A stretch of DNA of 64,000 nucleotides from Pseudomonas lactis (GCF_001439845.1 NZ_JYLO01000001.1:62001-126000); one strand, 5' to 3'. Numbered from the stretch's first letter, positions 18,158-25,477 are shown. A program made the numbers and translations. Notes: generated by a model not told the origin, from the sequence alone.

Positions 18158-18826
18158 GTGATTACCACATATAAACTCGAATTTCGACATAGGCCTAGTG
18201 TTTCAGAGTCTATCGAAGAGAGGCATAAAGATTTTTTGAGAGCTATAGGCGATTTGGGCGTTCCGTGGAATTTGAACGATGCCTTTGAAGTCCCCCCTAT
18301 TGGAAGCGAGTTGGTGACCTCGGTGTCATTGGATAAGCTACTTCCAGTCGGCGTTAAAGGTCGAATTTCATATGCTCTGCGAGATCAGAAGTATCTCCAG
18401 GATGATGCGCAGTTTGATGATACGCTATTTATTGAATTCACAGCCTCCAAAGTCGACTATTCATATTTGTTGAAGATTGTTTTTCCTGTTTATATAAAGG
18501 CGTTTGGCTCCTATCGCTCAGCTTTACATGATTGGAATGTTACGAGGAGCGATTGGCCTTTAGTGTTGGAAGCTTGTGATGCTACAAAAAAAGACGTTAA
18601 CGGTAGGGATGGCGTTTTCCGTATAAATGCGGCGAATTATTTCGATAAGGAATTGTGTTTTCGCGCCTTCGGAAAAGGGCCGCTTGAACTTGTTGATTTG
18701 TTGAATGGTTATGTAGAAGAAGTGTGTGAGTTTGAAGAGGGGGTTTTGATTGTAATTAGTTATACTCCGCTTTCTGCCGACGAACTACTCAGTGCGGGTG
18801 AGCGACTAAAGAGCTTAGTGGTTTGA
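18158..18826 (+). CDS. Unrecognised protein in orphan array (immunity candidate)
   Basis: A 222-aa soluble protein, start GTG 18158 with TAAGGG seven bases upstream. No family was recognised. There is no signal peptide or membrane helix; an aromatic-rich middle and an acidic C-terminal stretch (EEVCEFEEGVLIV) are visible. It is AT-rich like its neighbours and lies 56 bp after repeat copy 3, without an identifiable toxin fragment between them. The array context makes an immunity role plausible but unproven. Confidence 0.5.
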   Translation: MITTYKLEFRHRPSVSESIEERHKDFLRAIGDLGVPWNLNDAFEVPPIGSELVTSVSLDKLLPVGVKGRISYALRDQKYLQDDAQFDDTLFIEFTASKVDYSYLLKIVFPVYIKAFGSYRSALHDWNVTRSDWPLVLEACDATKKDVNGRDGVFRINAANYFDKELCFRAFGKGPLELVDLLNGYVEEVCEFEEGVLIVISYTPLSADELLSAGERLKSLVV

Positions 18827-18942
18827 TTTTTTTGTCTGGTCAAATTGGTTGATATACTACAGTTTTGATTGGGCTTGGTTGAGTTGGTGTAAAGGTTCTG
18901 TTTTGGTGGTTCTTTAACAAAATGGTTTCTTGTAAGTCGGTC

Positions 18943-18965
18943 GGGCAGTTATGAGTTAACTGCCC
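18943..18965 (-). terminator. Stem-loop after the minus-strand remnant
   Basis: A perfect 9-bp stem, GGGCAGTTA with TAACTGCCC, and a short loop. It lies just past the stop of the minus-strand gene remnant at 18976, in the place where the intact paralogue at 23189 also has a hairpin. Confidence 0.5.
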
Positions 18966-18975
18966 AGATTCTGCT

Positions 18976-19107
18976 TTAGATCTTCGCGTTTAATTTTCGT
19001 CCAGTAATATCCAGCAGATCACACCCGTCCCTCAGCGGGATAGCCAGAAATAGCGCAAGAACATGCAACATAATAGCACAATTGCTGATCTTCTCCCTAA
19101 ATGCCAG
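18976..19107 (-). pseudogene. 3' remnant of a paralogue of the minus-strand gene at 23189
   Basis: On the minus strand the frame reads LAFRE near 19107 and continues through LAIPLRDGCDLLDI to TAA at 18976-18978. This matches the C-terminal half of the intact protein at 23189-23461 (LAFRE..., LAIPLRDGCDLLDV). The similarity stops at 19107, exactly where the array repeat half-copy begins. The 5' half is absent, so this is a truncated duplicate. Confidence 0.8.
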
Positions 19108-19134
19108 TTATTAAATAGAACTGTCCCCTTTTGT
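19108..19134. repeat. Array repeat copy 4 (right half only)
   Basis: Only the right arm remains: TTATTAAATAGAACTGTCCC followed by CTTTT. It abuts the truncated minus-strand gene on its left and a toxin fragment on its right, which marks a recombination junction. Confidence 0.8.
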
Positions 19135-19379
19135 CTTGTGCCGCAGATCGTAAATTTGTTACAGATTTGATTAACGATATTGGGAATAACGCCACAAAGG
19201 TTATCCCTGGGACCTTCGCGGGGCAGGGAGCTAATGGTGCGCGAGGCAATGTCTATTTTAGAATTAAAGGCAATGATGTCGTGGTGACCAAGCCGAATGG
19301 TACGTTTGTGACGATTTTGAAAGATGGCGTCAACCAAAATCCATCAGTAAAAAGTGCGCTGGAAGGGAAGGTTAGATGA
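19131..19379 (+). pseudogene. Orphan toxin C-terminal fragment, module B
   Basis: About 82 codons starting at the repeat edge, with FVTDLINDIGNNATKVIPGT, then GNDVVVTKPNGTFVTILKDG. This is a beta-rich tail of the type seen at the end of secreted RNase-like polymorphic toxins; the class is a guess. There is no credible start or ribosome site. The stop overlaps the next gene in ATGATGA (19376). Confidence 0.65.
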
Positions 19380-19855
19380 TGAAAGATTCTTCGTTGAAAG
19401 CGTGGCTTATACTTGCCATTGGCAAAAGGCTTTTGTCGGTGGACGCACTCATTCATAATTTAGGCTCGGTGGCGCATGGCTTTCCACAAGAGATTAGTTT
19501 CCATTTTGAAGGAAACATTCCTGGCCGTTTATTTTGCGATAGTGATGGGGCTTCGATAGGACTATCCGTGGAGCCATTAACCGAATGCGATATGCAAGAG
19601 TATGGCGCGCAAGTAATTGCGTCGATGTCCGACGATGCATGCTTTAGTAATGTTATAAACAAAACGCTGTCCTCAGCTGTTCTGGTGAAATCCTCAGTGG
19701 AGGATAGGGTTGTGGGTGTTGGTTTTTCATTTGATTGTGAAGAACGTCTTTTTATTTTGAATTTGGGAGATGAGATTTTTGTTTACAGGTCTATCCCCTC
19801 GGATGTTGTTGAAAGTGAATTTCTTGTTTTTATAGCCGTGGAGGGGGAGGACTGA
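19376..19855 (+). CDS. Orphan immunity protein candidate, module B
   Basis: A 159-aa soluble protein overlapping the stop of the preceding toxin fragment by ATGA, with a second ATG at 19379. The family was not recognised. It is alpha/beta in character with an acidic C-terminus. Coupling to a toxin tail argues for an immunity role. Confidence 0.6.
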   Translation: MMKDSSLKAWLILAIGKRLLSVDALIHNLGSVAHGFPQEISFHFEGNIPGRLFCDSDGASIGLSVEPLTECDMQEYGAQVIASMSDDACFSNVINKTLSSAVLVKSSVEDRVVGVGFSFDCEERLFILNLGDEIFVYRSIPSDVVESEFLVFIAVEGED

Positions 19856-19873
19856 AAGGTCTGGCTAATAAAT

Positions 19874-20569
19874 ATGAAAAATTTAATAATTTATTATTTT
19901 GGTTTGTTTGTGTTAAGTGGCTGTGTAACCAAAGATCTGAGCGTTGAAAACCGCCAGCAAATCAAAACTGTCAGTGTGTTGCTTGCCTCATTCCCGGAGC
20001 AGCAGTTCAAGTACACCAGCATGGATCAAGCCTGGGGGGCCGGCTTAGGTGCCGGTGCCGGGGCGGCTGTGGGAATGGCATCGGATTCGTCCAAAGTCGC
20101 TACCAGTGCTATGGCTGGCGTGGGTGTGGTAGCGGGCGCGAAAGTGGCTGATGGTGGAGCTTCAAGTCCACGGCAGGCAATTTTGTTGAACTTGCAGCGT
20201 AACGAAATAGATCCAGGGCAGTTGTTCAAACAACTGTTGGAGGCACGGATCAGTGCTGAGCATTTATTCAAAGTTGAACCGGAGGGCGGCCGGGCCGATG
20301 CGCATATAGAATTCGTCGTGTCCGAATGGGGCTTTGCCTTGAAAAACTACAGTGCAGAGCTTTATCCAACAGTGGGCATTGTAGCGACCATGAAGCTCGG
20401 CGACGCAGTAGTTTGGAGGAATTTCGAAACTGTCACAGCGTTCAGTGATGGAAATGTCCAGGCGTATACACCTCAAGAGTACTCAACAAACCCTGAAGCT
20501 CTCCGTAGCGCTTTGCAGAATGCTTTCGAGTTAGTGATAGCTAAACTAATAGCTGATTTGAAACAATAG
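19874..20569 (+). CDS. Lipoprotein, paralogue of the gene at 23701
   Basis: A 231-aa lipoprotein (lipobox LSGC). It contains a Gly/Ala-rich segment (AWGAGLGAGAGAAVGMASDS, about residues 53-72) resembling glycine-zipper membrane segments, then a soluble domain with VSEWGFAL and LYPT. It aligns along its full length with the 230-aa protein at 23701-24393 (shared ENR.QIKTV, QAWGA.LGAG, VSEWGF, YTP...T.PEALR.AL). Function is unknown. Its presence in two copies, each downstream of a copy of the same minus-strand gene, indicates a duplication of the flank of the CDI locus. Confidence 0.75.
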   Translation: MKNLIIYYFGLFVLSGCVTKDLSVENRQQIKTVSVLLASFPEQQFKYTSMDQAWGAGLGAGAGAAVGMASDSSKVATSAMAGVGVVAGAKVADGGASSPRQAILLNLQRNEIDPGQLFKQLLEARISAEHLFKVEPEGGRADAHIEFVVSEWGFALKNYSAELYPTVGIVATMKLGDAVVWRNFETVTAFSDGNVQAYTPQEYSTNPEALRSALQNAFELVIAKLIADLKQ

Positions 20570-20585
20570 GCGCTATAAGGCGTAG

Positions 20586-20653
20586 GGAGAAAAGGGTACA
20601 GATTTATTTGAATGAGGCTTGAAAAGCATATTAAATAAATATGTCCCCTTTGT
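20586..20653. repeat. Array repeat copy 5
   Basis: The left arm GAGAAAAGGGTACAGATTTA pairs with the right arm TTAAATAAATATGTCCCCTT. It lies between the lipoprotein gene and the module C toxin fragment. Confidence 0.85.
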
Positions 20654-20887
20654 TCTGCTGTTTGTCACGGTACTCCAGTCAGCAATATATTAAACCAAAT
20701 TCCAGGGTTTAATGGGTTTGCTACATTGCACGATGGTTGGATGATTAACTTGAAAGCTCACAAACAAGCTGATATGTCGTTTTTTGAAAATTTGGGCAGC
20801 ATGCCGCCTGCTCTGCTTGTAAATTATGGAGCACTGTACGATAAGTACCGCCCAGCAATTGAGTCGCAGAAAAAGCGTGAAAATTAA
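20651..20887 (+). pseudogene. Orphan toxin C-terminal fragment, module C
   Basis: An open frame of 78 codons without start, beginning at the repeat edge. It reads CHGTPVSNILNQIPGFNGFA, then LHDGWM, and later SMPPALLVNYGAL before stopping at TAA 20885-20887. The conserved-looking LHD and MPPALLVNYGAL blocks suggest the tail of an enzyme-like toxin, which I cannot assign. The 3' end overlaps the start of a lipoprotein gene by 11 bp. Confidence 0.65.
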
Positions 20888-21212
20888 TAAATGGCTTTTG
20901 GTAGTATTATTGTCGGCCTTGGCTGGCTGCGCACCTTCCCATTCCAATTGGGAAAATGGAATGAATCTATGGGTAGGTACTCATTTCGATTCCCACCTTT
21001 ACAAAGACTGCACTCGAGGATGTGGCGACTCATATTGGTCGCCTGTAAATAAAAATAAGACCTTTGATAAGGTTGTTGATGAAAACGGAGGCAGGCGGTA
21101 TTACATAACTTGGATTAGAGATTGCCGATATTCGGTTTTTGTCGCTGCGGATCGGCTAATAAAGTCATGGAGATACGAAACTTCTAACGTAAAAGGATGT
21201 TATGTCTTTTAA
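20877..21212 (+). CDS. Small Cys-rich lipoprotein, immunity candidate of module C
   Basis: A 111-aa lipoprotein. The start GTG 20877 is preferred over an upstream in-frame start because it opens directly into a signal (KINKWLLVVLLSALAGC) with lipobox LAGC. The mature part has four further cysteines (CTRGC, DCRY, GCYVF), suggesting disulfides in the periplasm. The gene begins within the end of the toxin fragment, so it fits an immunity lipoprotein acting in the periplasm. A broken paralogue is at 17395-17511. Confidence 0.65.
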   Translation: MKINKWLLVVLLSALAGCAPSHSNWENGMNLWVGTHFDSHLYKDCTRGCGDSYWSPVNKNKTFDKVVDENGGRRYYITWIRDCRYSVFVAADRLIKSWRYETSNVKGCYVF

Positions 21213-21265
21213 CTGTTGTTTTAAGGGAAAAGAAAAGAGAGAAAAGGGGGCGAGAGAAAAGGAAG

Positions 21266-21318
21266 AGAAAAGGGGGCGGATTTATTTAAATGGCTAAGTA
21301 AAAAATAAATCTGTTTCG
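21266..21318. repeat. Array repeat copy 6 (short, degenerate)
   Basis: The left arm GGGGGCGGATTTATTTAAAT and right arm AAAAATAAATCTGTTTC with a shortened centre. Further fragments of left arms lie around 21241-21262 and at 21335-21350 (GAAGGGGACAGATCTATTTG), suggesting repeated insertions or rearrangements here. Confidence 0.7.
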
Positions 21319-21404
21319 AATGGAGCTGCGATCGAAGGGGACAGATCTATTTGCATGGAGCCGTTTCGGTGAAGAGTCGAATATAGGATATATTTTTTTT
21401 AGAG

Positions 21405-21472
21405 CAGAAAAGGGGGCAGATTTATTTAAATTAGAGTTGAAGAGCATATTAAATAAATCTGTCCCCTTTTGT
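21405..21472. repeat. Array repeat copy 7 (well preserved)
   Basis: The left arm AAAAGGGGGCAGATTTATTT and right arm AAATAAATCTGTCCCCTTTT are nearly perfect complements. It immediately precedes the module D toxin fragment. Confidence 0.9.
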
Positions 21473-21488
21473 TCCTTTTGTTCTTTTG

Positions 21489-21833
21489 TTCGCAACGGCC
21501 CGTGAGAACTCTTATCCAGGACGAATCAGGCCGGTATTGGTTGCAAGGGCAAGGTGGGGGAGAATTACCCCTTCAGGTTCTTACGATTTTGTCACATTGC
21601 CGGATGGGACTATCAAGGTAAGCCGCCCAAATGTGAATGAGCAATTTTCAACCCATCTGGGGTAGCGTGGGGGGGAAGTTAAATATGCCGGCTCTATACG
21701 CTTTGGTAATAATGACGGTCCAGAGCGAGGAAAAATAACAAGATGGGATAATAGTTCCGGTCATTATCAGCCACCTGCTACTCTAAAGGCTAACTCTGGG
21801 TTACCGGAAAACTCATTTAATCCAAGGAAATAG
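21489..21833 (+). pseudogene. Orphan toxin C-terminal fragment with internal stop, module D
   Basis: One frame from 21489 reads YDFVTLPDGTIKVSRPN and FSTHLG, then TAG at 21663-21665. It continues in the same frame with GGEVKYAGSIRFGNNDGPER and SGHYQPPA to TAG 21831-21833. The SGHYxP block is one I associate with C-termini of secreted polymorphic toxins. There is neither a start nor a full domain, and the amber stop shows decay. The immunity gene follows 6 bp later. Confidence 0.65.
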
Positions 21834-21839
21834 TTTGGT

Positions 21840-22253
21840 ATGGATTCAAGATTGATATCACTCTGTAAAGAGTTGGCGAAAATGACTTCTGATCAGGCGG
21901 CAGCTTGGATATTGAGCCGGTACCCGCTTACTTCAGATAATTGGGGTGAAGCTTTATTACTCCTTCCTCATAGATCTTGGAAAAAACCAGAGCAGAAACG
22001 TTTAGCGGATTATTATTTTAAGAAAATTCCGTTCTCTAGCGCTAGAGGATATGAAACCTTCGCGTCAATTATGCCAGTTAAGTTAATGGTTGCATGCATT
22101 AACGATGCATTGCCCAAAGATCCTAGCAGGCTCGAGTTATTGTTTTATCATCTTGTCCCAGTGCTTAAGCGTTTTGCGAAGAATGATGCAGATCGAAAAA
22201 TTATTGAGACTTTACTTTCGGCTTTTTCGATAAATTTTCCAAAAGATAATTGA
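21840..22253 (+). CDS. Orphan immunity protein candidate, module D
   Basis: A 137-aa, mostly alpha-helical soluble protein starting 6 bp after the module D toxin fragment. The family was not recognised. It appears intact although the toxin piece upstream is broken, as expected if immunity is retained for protection. It is AT-rich relative to the genome. Confidence 0.6.
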   Translation: MDSRLISLCKELAKMTSDQAAAWILSRYPLTSDNWGEALLLLPHRSWKKPEQKRLADYYFKKIPFSSARGYETFASIMPVKLMVACINDALPKDPSRLELLFYHLVPVLKRFAKNDADRKIIETLLSAFSINFPKDN

Positions 22254-22302
22254 GAACAAAAGGAGGCGGTTTGTTTGATCTTGCTAGAGAAGTGAAAAAA
22301 GG

Positions 22303-22376
22303 GAGCGGAAAAAAAGGGAGCAGATTTATTTGAATTAGGGTTGAAAAATCTATTAAAAAAATCTGTCCCCTTTTTC
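22303..22376. repeat. Array repeat copy 8
   Basis: The left arm AAAAAGGGAGCAGATTTATT and right arm AAAAAAATCTGTCCCCTTTT. A partial left arm (AAAAGGAGGCGGTTTGTTTG) lies at 22258-22277 and another degenerate A/G-rich stretch at 22863-22890. Confidence 0.85.
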
Positions 22377-22379
22377 TGA

Positions 22380-22454
22380 TTTCCGGATCAGCATCAGGGT
22401 GGAATACATCGTGCTGGAGGTGTGCCCAGAGAGATTTTTTCAGATAAAAAGTAG
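22380..22454 (+). pseudogene. Short toxin C-terminal fragment, module E
   Basis: 24 codons immediately after the repeat (FPDQHQGGIHRAGGVPREIF, ending SDKK) up to TAG 22452-22454. It has no start codon. By analogy with modules A-D it is the last piece of a displaced toxin. It is too short to classify. Confidence 0.45.
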
Positions 22455-22457
22455 GGG

Positions 22458-22856
22458 GTGAAGGTGGATATTAAAACTTTTTTGAAGAGTAAGAAAGAAG
22501 AGCATTTGCTTGATGGCTTGGCTGCTGTAGATGATGTCAGTCTTAATGCAATAAAGGTAGGGCAGAAAAATGCTCCTGATGATTACTTGGAGTTTTTGCA
22601 GGAGTTCGGAAGTGGGGAAATTGAAACAGCCGGATTTATGCTTTATAACGGCCTCCTAGAGGCAAGTGATATTTTTGATGATGAGACTGCGGCGCAATTC
22701 GAAAGTGTTATGATTTTTGGTGATGATATGCAGGGGCGATGCGTCGGTTTTGATAAAAATGATAAATGGGCTGTAGTGAAAATAGACTCTGCAGATATGA
22801 GTGTTAAGAAGTTATGTGAAACATTTTCTTTGTTTGTTTATAGTTTGTTGAGGTGA
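22458..22856 (+). CDS. SMI1/KNR4 (SUKH) family immunity protein, module E
   Basis: A 132-aa protein with the SUKH pattern: a helical N-terminus, PDDYLEFLQEFGSGEI (about residues 38-53), then IFGDDMQGRCVGFD and WAVVKID. SUKH proteins are common immunity proteins of polymorphic toxin systems. The start is GTG 22458, three bases after the toxin fragment stop. Position and family agree, so the immunity role is well supported, though its target toxin is no longer present here. Confidence 0.8.
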   Translation: MKVDIKTFLKSKKEEHLLDGLAAVDDVSLNAIKVGQKNAPDDYLEFLQEFGSGEIETAGFMLYNGLLEASDIFDDETAAQFESVMIFGDDMQGRCVGFDKNDKWAVVKIDSADMSVKKLCETFSLFVYSLLR

Positions 22857-22891
22857 CTCTGGGAGAAAAGGGAAGGAAATGGGAAGGGAAA

Positions 22892-23150
22892 GTGATTAAG
22901 CCTAGATCAAGGTGGCAGGCGTTTTTGTTATTGTTGATTTATCTGTTTTTATTGTTTTTGTTGGTGGGGGGTTATCGCAAAGCTCATGGGGGCGCTGGTT
23001 AATTATTCAAAGATTGGTGTATGGGACTTTAGTTGGGCTGAAATCGTAGATATGTTACCCGGTGTTTTTGCCTATGCAATACCTACTGGGGTAGGCGTTT
23101 GGATACAGTCCTGGTTGAAAAATCGTAAAGAGAGTGGCCAAGGGAATTGA
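22892..23150 (+). pseudogene. Small membrane protein (immunity candidate) frameshifted in a G tract
   Basis: The first frame from GTG 22892 (after GGGAAGGGAAA) encodes WQAFLLLLIYLFLLFLLVGG, a membrane helix, and ends at TAA 23000. The other frame continues the protein naturally through IAKLMGALVNYSKIGVWDFS and a second helix (LPGVFAYAIPTGVGVWIQSW) to TGA 23148. The switch maps to a run of six G (22966-22971); seven would restore one protein of about 86 residues. It has the size and two-helix shape of small inner-membrane immunity proteins. It could be decayed, phase-variable or a homopolymer error. Confidence 0.6.
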
Positions 23151-23157
23151 GCGCAAA

Positions 23158-23185
23158 GCGGGCGACACAAAGGCCGCCCGATTTT
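23158..23185 (-). terminator. Stem-loop between convergent genes
   Basis: The stem CGGGCG / CGCCCG closes a 10-base loop, followed on the plus strand by ATTTT. It sits between the plus-strand immunity array and the minus-strand gene ending at 23189, so it may end transcription from either side. Confidence 0.55.
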
Positions 23186-23188
23186 CAC

Positions 23189-23461
23189 TCAGGACGGATC
23201 GGCATTAAGCCTGCGACTGATGACATCCAGCAAATCACACCCATCGCGCAGCGGAATGGCCAGCAAATGGGCGAAGTCTGAAAGTACTACGGCATCGCTG
23301 CTGAGTTGTTCGCGGAAGGCCAGGTTTTCCAGCAGTTGGGTGACGGCCCGAATGCGGTGCACGGCGGCGTCGTGAAGGACGTCGAGAGGTGCCTGGGTGT
23401 CGATGATCAGGGCTGGGACGGTGCAGTCGTGGCCGGTTAGGGGAATGTATCGATTCATCAT
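23189..23461 (-). CDS. Conserved small Pseudomonas protein of unknown function
   Basis: A 90-aa soluble protein starting MMNRYIPLTGHDCTVPALII and ending with LLAIPLRDGCDLLDVISRRL. I do not recognise a named domain. It reads away from the lipoprotein gene at 23701 and toward the CDI array. A 5'-truncated paralogue is at 18976-19107. A long, apparently structured leader lies upstream of it (23462-23690). Confidence 0.65.
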   Translation of the reverse strand: MMNRYIPLTGHDCTVPALIIDTQAPLDVLHDAAVHRIRAVTQLLENLAFREQLSSDAVVLSDFAHLLAIPLRDGCDLLDVISRRLNADPS

Positions 23462-23700
23462 TAAGCTCTCTGGATTATTGAGGGCTCGTTCTTCGGGTCG
23501 CCAAACCCGGTCGCTTTTTGAGTGACGGCCGGACTATAAGCCGCACCACCAAGCCCGCGCAAGGCATCAAAATGCCGCCGCTTCGGAGCGTGTACGCAGC
23601 TACTAACGTCTTGCCACCCATTGCCGACATACTGCTCACGAACAAACGCACTACGACTATGCAAATCTGAAAGCCTCACCCCAAACATTAAAGGACCAAT

Positions 23701-24393
23701 GTGAAAAACCTCCTCCTCATTCTCCTCACCACCCTCATCCTCGGCGGCTGCGTCAGCCACCCCCTCACTCCCGAAAACCGCGCGCAGATCAAGACCGTCA
23801 AAGTCCTGCCCGTGAAGTGGGAAAAGAACATGGTGTACTTCGGCCGTGAACAGGCCTGGGGCGCGGCCCTGGGGGCCGGGGTTGGCGCGGGTGTTGGCAT
23901 GGCCAGCGGGGCGTCCAAGCTGGGTACTGCGGCGTTGAGTGGCGCCGGGTTTGCCGGCGGCATGAAGCTCGGGCAGTTGGCCGAGATGCCGACGCCGGTG
24001 GCTATTCTGACGGTGATGGAGGCGGAAAAACTCGATGTTGGCGTGTTGCTCAAGCAGGGCTTTGTCGATGAGTTGGGCAAGACTTCGACGCTCAAGGTGG
24101 TCGGCGATGATGAGCCGGCTGATGCGCAGAGTCAGCTGACCGTGTCTGAGTGGGGTTTTCGCCTGACCCAGGGTTTCAGCAGTGTGATTTATCCGACCCT
24201 TAACGTGTTAGCGCAGATGGATCGCGGCGATGAGATGATCTGGCGCACCTTTGAAGCGGTCACGCCGTTTAATGGTCAGAACGTTTATGGCTATACACCG
24301 TTAACCTACCGCACGGACCCTGAAGCTTTGCGCCGGGCGCTGACCGGGATTACGCAGATTTCTGCGCAGTACCTGGTGAAGGAGCTCAAGTAG
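23701..24393 (+). CDS. Lipoprotein, paralogue of the gene at 19874
   Basis: A 230-aa lipoprotein (lipobox LGGC) with GTG start at 23701 and AAGGA upstream. It has the same architecture as the 19874 copy: Gly-rich segment (AWGAALGAGVGAGVGMASGA) and a C-terminal soluble domain (VSEWGFRL, IYPTLNVLAQM). GC content and codon use are those of the core genome, unlike the AT-rich 19874 copy. This one may be the resident gene and the other a diverged duplicate or an import. Confidence 0.75.
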   Translation: MKNLLLILLTTLILGGCVSHPLTPENRAQIKTVKVLPVKWEKNMVYFGREQAWGAALGAGVGAGVGMASGASKLGTAALSGAGFAGGMKLGQLAEMPTPVAILTVMEAEKLDVGVLLKQGFVDELGKTSTLKVVGDDEPADAQSQLTVSEWGFRLTQGFSSVIYPTLNVLAQMDRGDEMIWRTFEAVTPFNGQNVYGYTPLTYRTDPEALRRALTGITQISAQYLVKELK

Positions 24394-24466
24394 GGCTGTG
24401 CGAAGGCTGGGGGTTGTTGGTGGGCGGGCTTGGGCTAATGCCAGTCAGGGTTAAGCGCAGTTCCCC

Positions 24467-24555
24467 TGTGGGAGCGGGCTTGCCCGCGAAGGCGGTGTGT
24501 CAGTCGCTGCATCTGTTGCTGCATTACCGCTTTCGCAGGCAAGCCAGCTCCCACA
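24467..24555. repeat. REP palindrome
   Basis: TGTGGGAGCGGGCTTGCCCG and GCAGGCAAGCCAGCTCCCAC in inverted orientation. It lies in the 375-bp gap before the csgG-like gene. No other gene is seen in that gap. Confidence 0.85.
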
Positions 24556-24767
24556 TTTGATCTTCGTTGCTTTGAGTATTGCGGTCGGCAGGAGGGTAAG
24601 CCCCCCACCTATGGCCGAAACAACTTGAGAACGGCTCTCAACCCCGTAAAATGCCGCAGCCGTTGCATCACCGTCTTTCAGGGAAGAATTCAGGTCAGTG
24701 CGTTTTCAGGCTGCCTTTCTCCTTGGAAAACCCAGCAACGCTGATTTCCTCACCCAAGGAGCACCCT

Positions 24768-25448
24768 GTGAAGACACTGTCCAAAATCCTGCTGTCGGGC
24801 CTTACCGCCGCGGCGCTGTTGACCGTGGCCGGTTGCGCCACCGAGAGCAACCGCGCGATGCCGGTGGAGCAAGTCGCCAGCGCCCACGTGGCCTATTCCG
24901 GCGTGCGTGTGCCGATTGCCGTGGGTAAGTTCGATAACCGCTCCAGCTACATGCGCGGCATCTTCTCCGATGGCGTTGACCGTCTCGGCGGCCAGGCCAA
25001 GACCATCCTGATCACCCACTTGCAGCAGACCAACCGCTTCAGCGTGCTGGACCGCGACAACATGGGCGAGATCTCCCAGGAAGCCAAAATCAAAGGCACC
25101 GTGCAGAAGCTCAAGGGCGCTGACTATGTGGTAACTGGCGATGTGACCGAATTCGGCCGCAAAGAAACCGGCGACCGCCAGTTGTTCGGCATTCTCGGCC
25201 GTGGCAAGACCCAAGTGGCCTACGCCAAAGTCGCGTTGAATATCGTCAACATCAATACCTCCGAAGTGGTGTATTCCACCCAGGGTGCCGGTGAGTACGC
25301 GCTGTCCAACCGTGAAGTGATCGGCTTCGGCGGCACCGCTAGCTATGACTCCACCCTCAATGGCAAGGTGCTGGACCTGGCCATGCGCGAAGCGATCAAC
25401 CGCCTGGTCGACGGCATCAACGCCGGCGCCTGGAACCCGCGTAACTGA
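24768..25448 (+). CDS. CsgG/HfaB-family outer-membrane lipoprotein
   Basis: A 226-aa lipoprotein. The start GTG 24768 has AAGGAG at 24756-24761, whereas the longer in-frame opening at 24651 lacks a signal. The lipobox is VAGC. The CsgG-like fold is suggested by VGKFDNRSSY, LQQTNRFSVLDRDNM and the LKGADYVVTGDVTEFG block. CsgG relatives form outer-membrane secretion channels or assembly factors, but this branch is usually found with DUF4810 and DUF799 lipoproteins and its role is unclear. The next gene follows 29 bp downstream. Confidence 0.82.
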   Translation: MKTLSKILLSGLTAAALLTVAGCATESNRAMPVEQVASAHVAYSGVRVPIAVGKFDNRSSYMRGIFSDGVDRLGGQAKTILITHLQQTNRFSVLDRDNMGEISQEAKIKGTVQKLKGADYVVTGDVTEFGRKETGDRQLFGILGRGKTQVAYAKVALNIVNINTSEVVYSTQGAGEYALSNREVIGFGGTASYDSTLNGKVLDLAMREAINRLVDGINAGAWNPRN

Positions 25449-25477
25449 TCAGCCACACCACAAGGAGCAGTACACGG

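Noticed and set aside
18827..18942. Possible small gene between the 222-aa protein and the stem-loop
   Set aside because: No frame with start, ribosome site and reasonable length was found.
21320..21505. A short plus-strand frame across repeat copies 6 and 7
   Set aside because: It translates repeat arms (KGTDLF..., NKSVPFCSF) and has no independent coding evidence.
17306..22376. CRISPR array, considered because of repeated units
   Set aside because: Units are palindromic, diverged, unevenly spaced by 0.2-1.5 kb and separated by genes. There are no spacers of constant length and no cas genes.
23461..23760. A 99-aa minus-strand protein overlapping the start of the lipoprotein gene at 23701
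   Set aside because: It overlaps the GTG start region of a clear lipoprotein gene in antisense and begins in its coding sequence. It is better explained as leader RNA of the 23189 gene.
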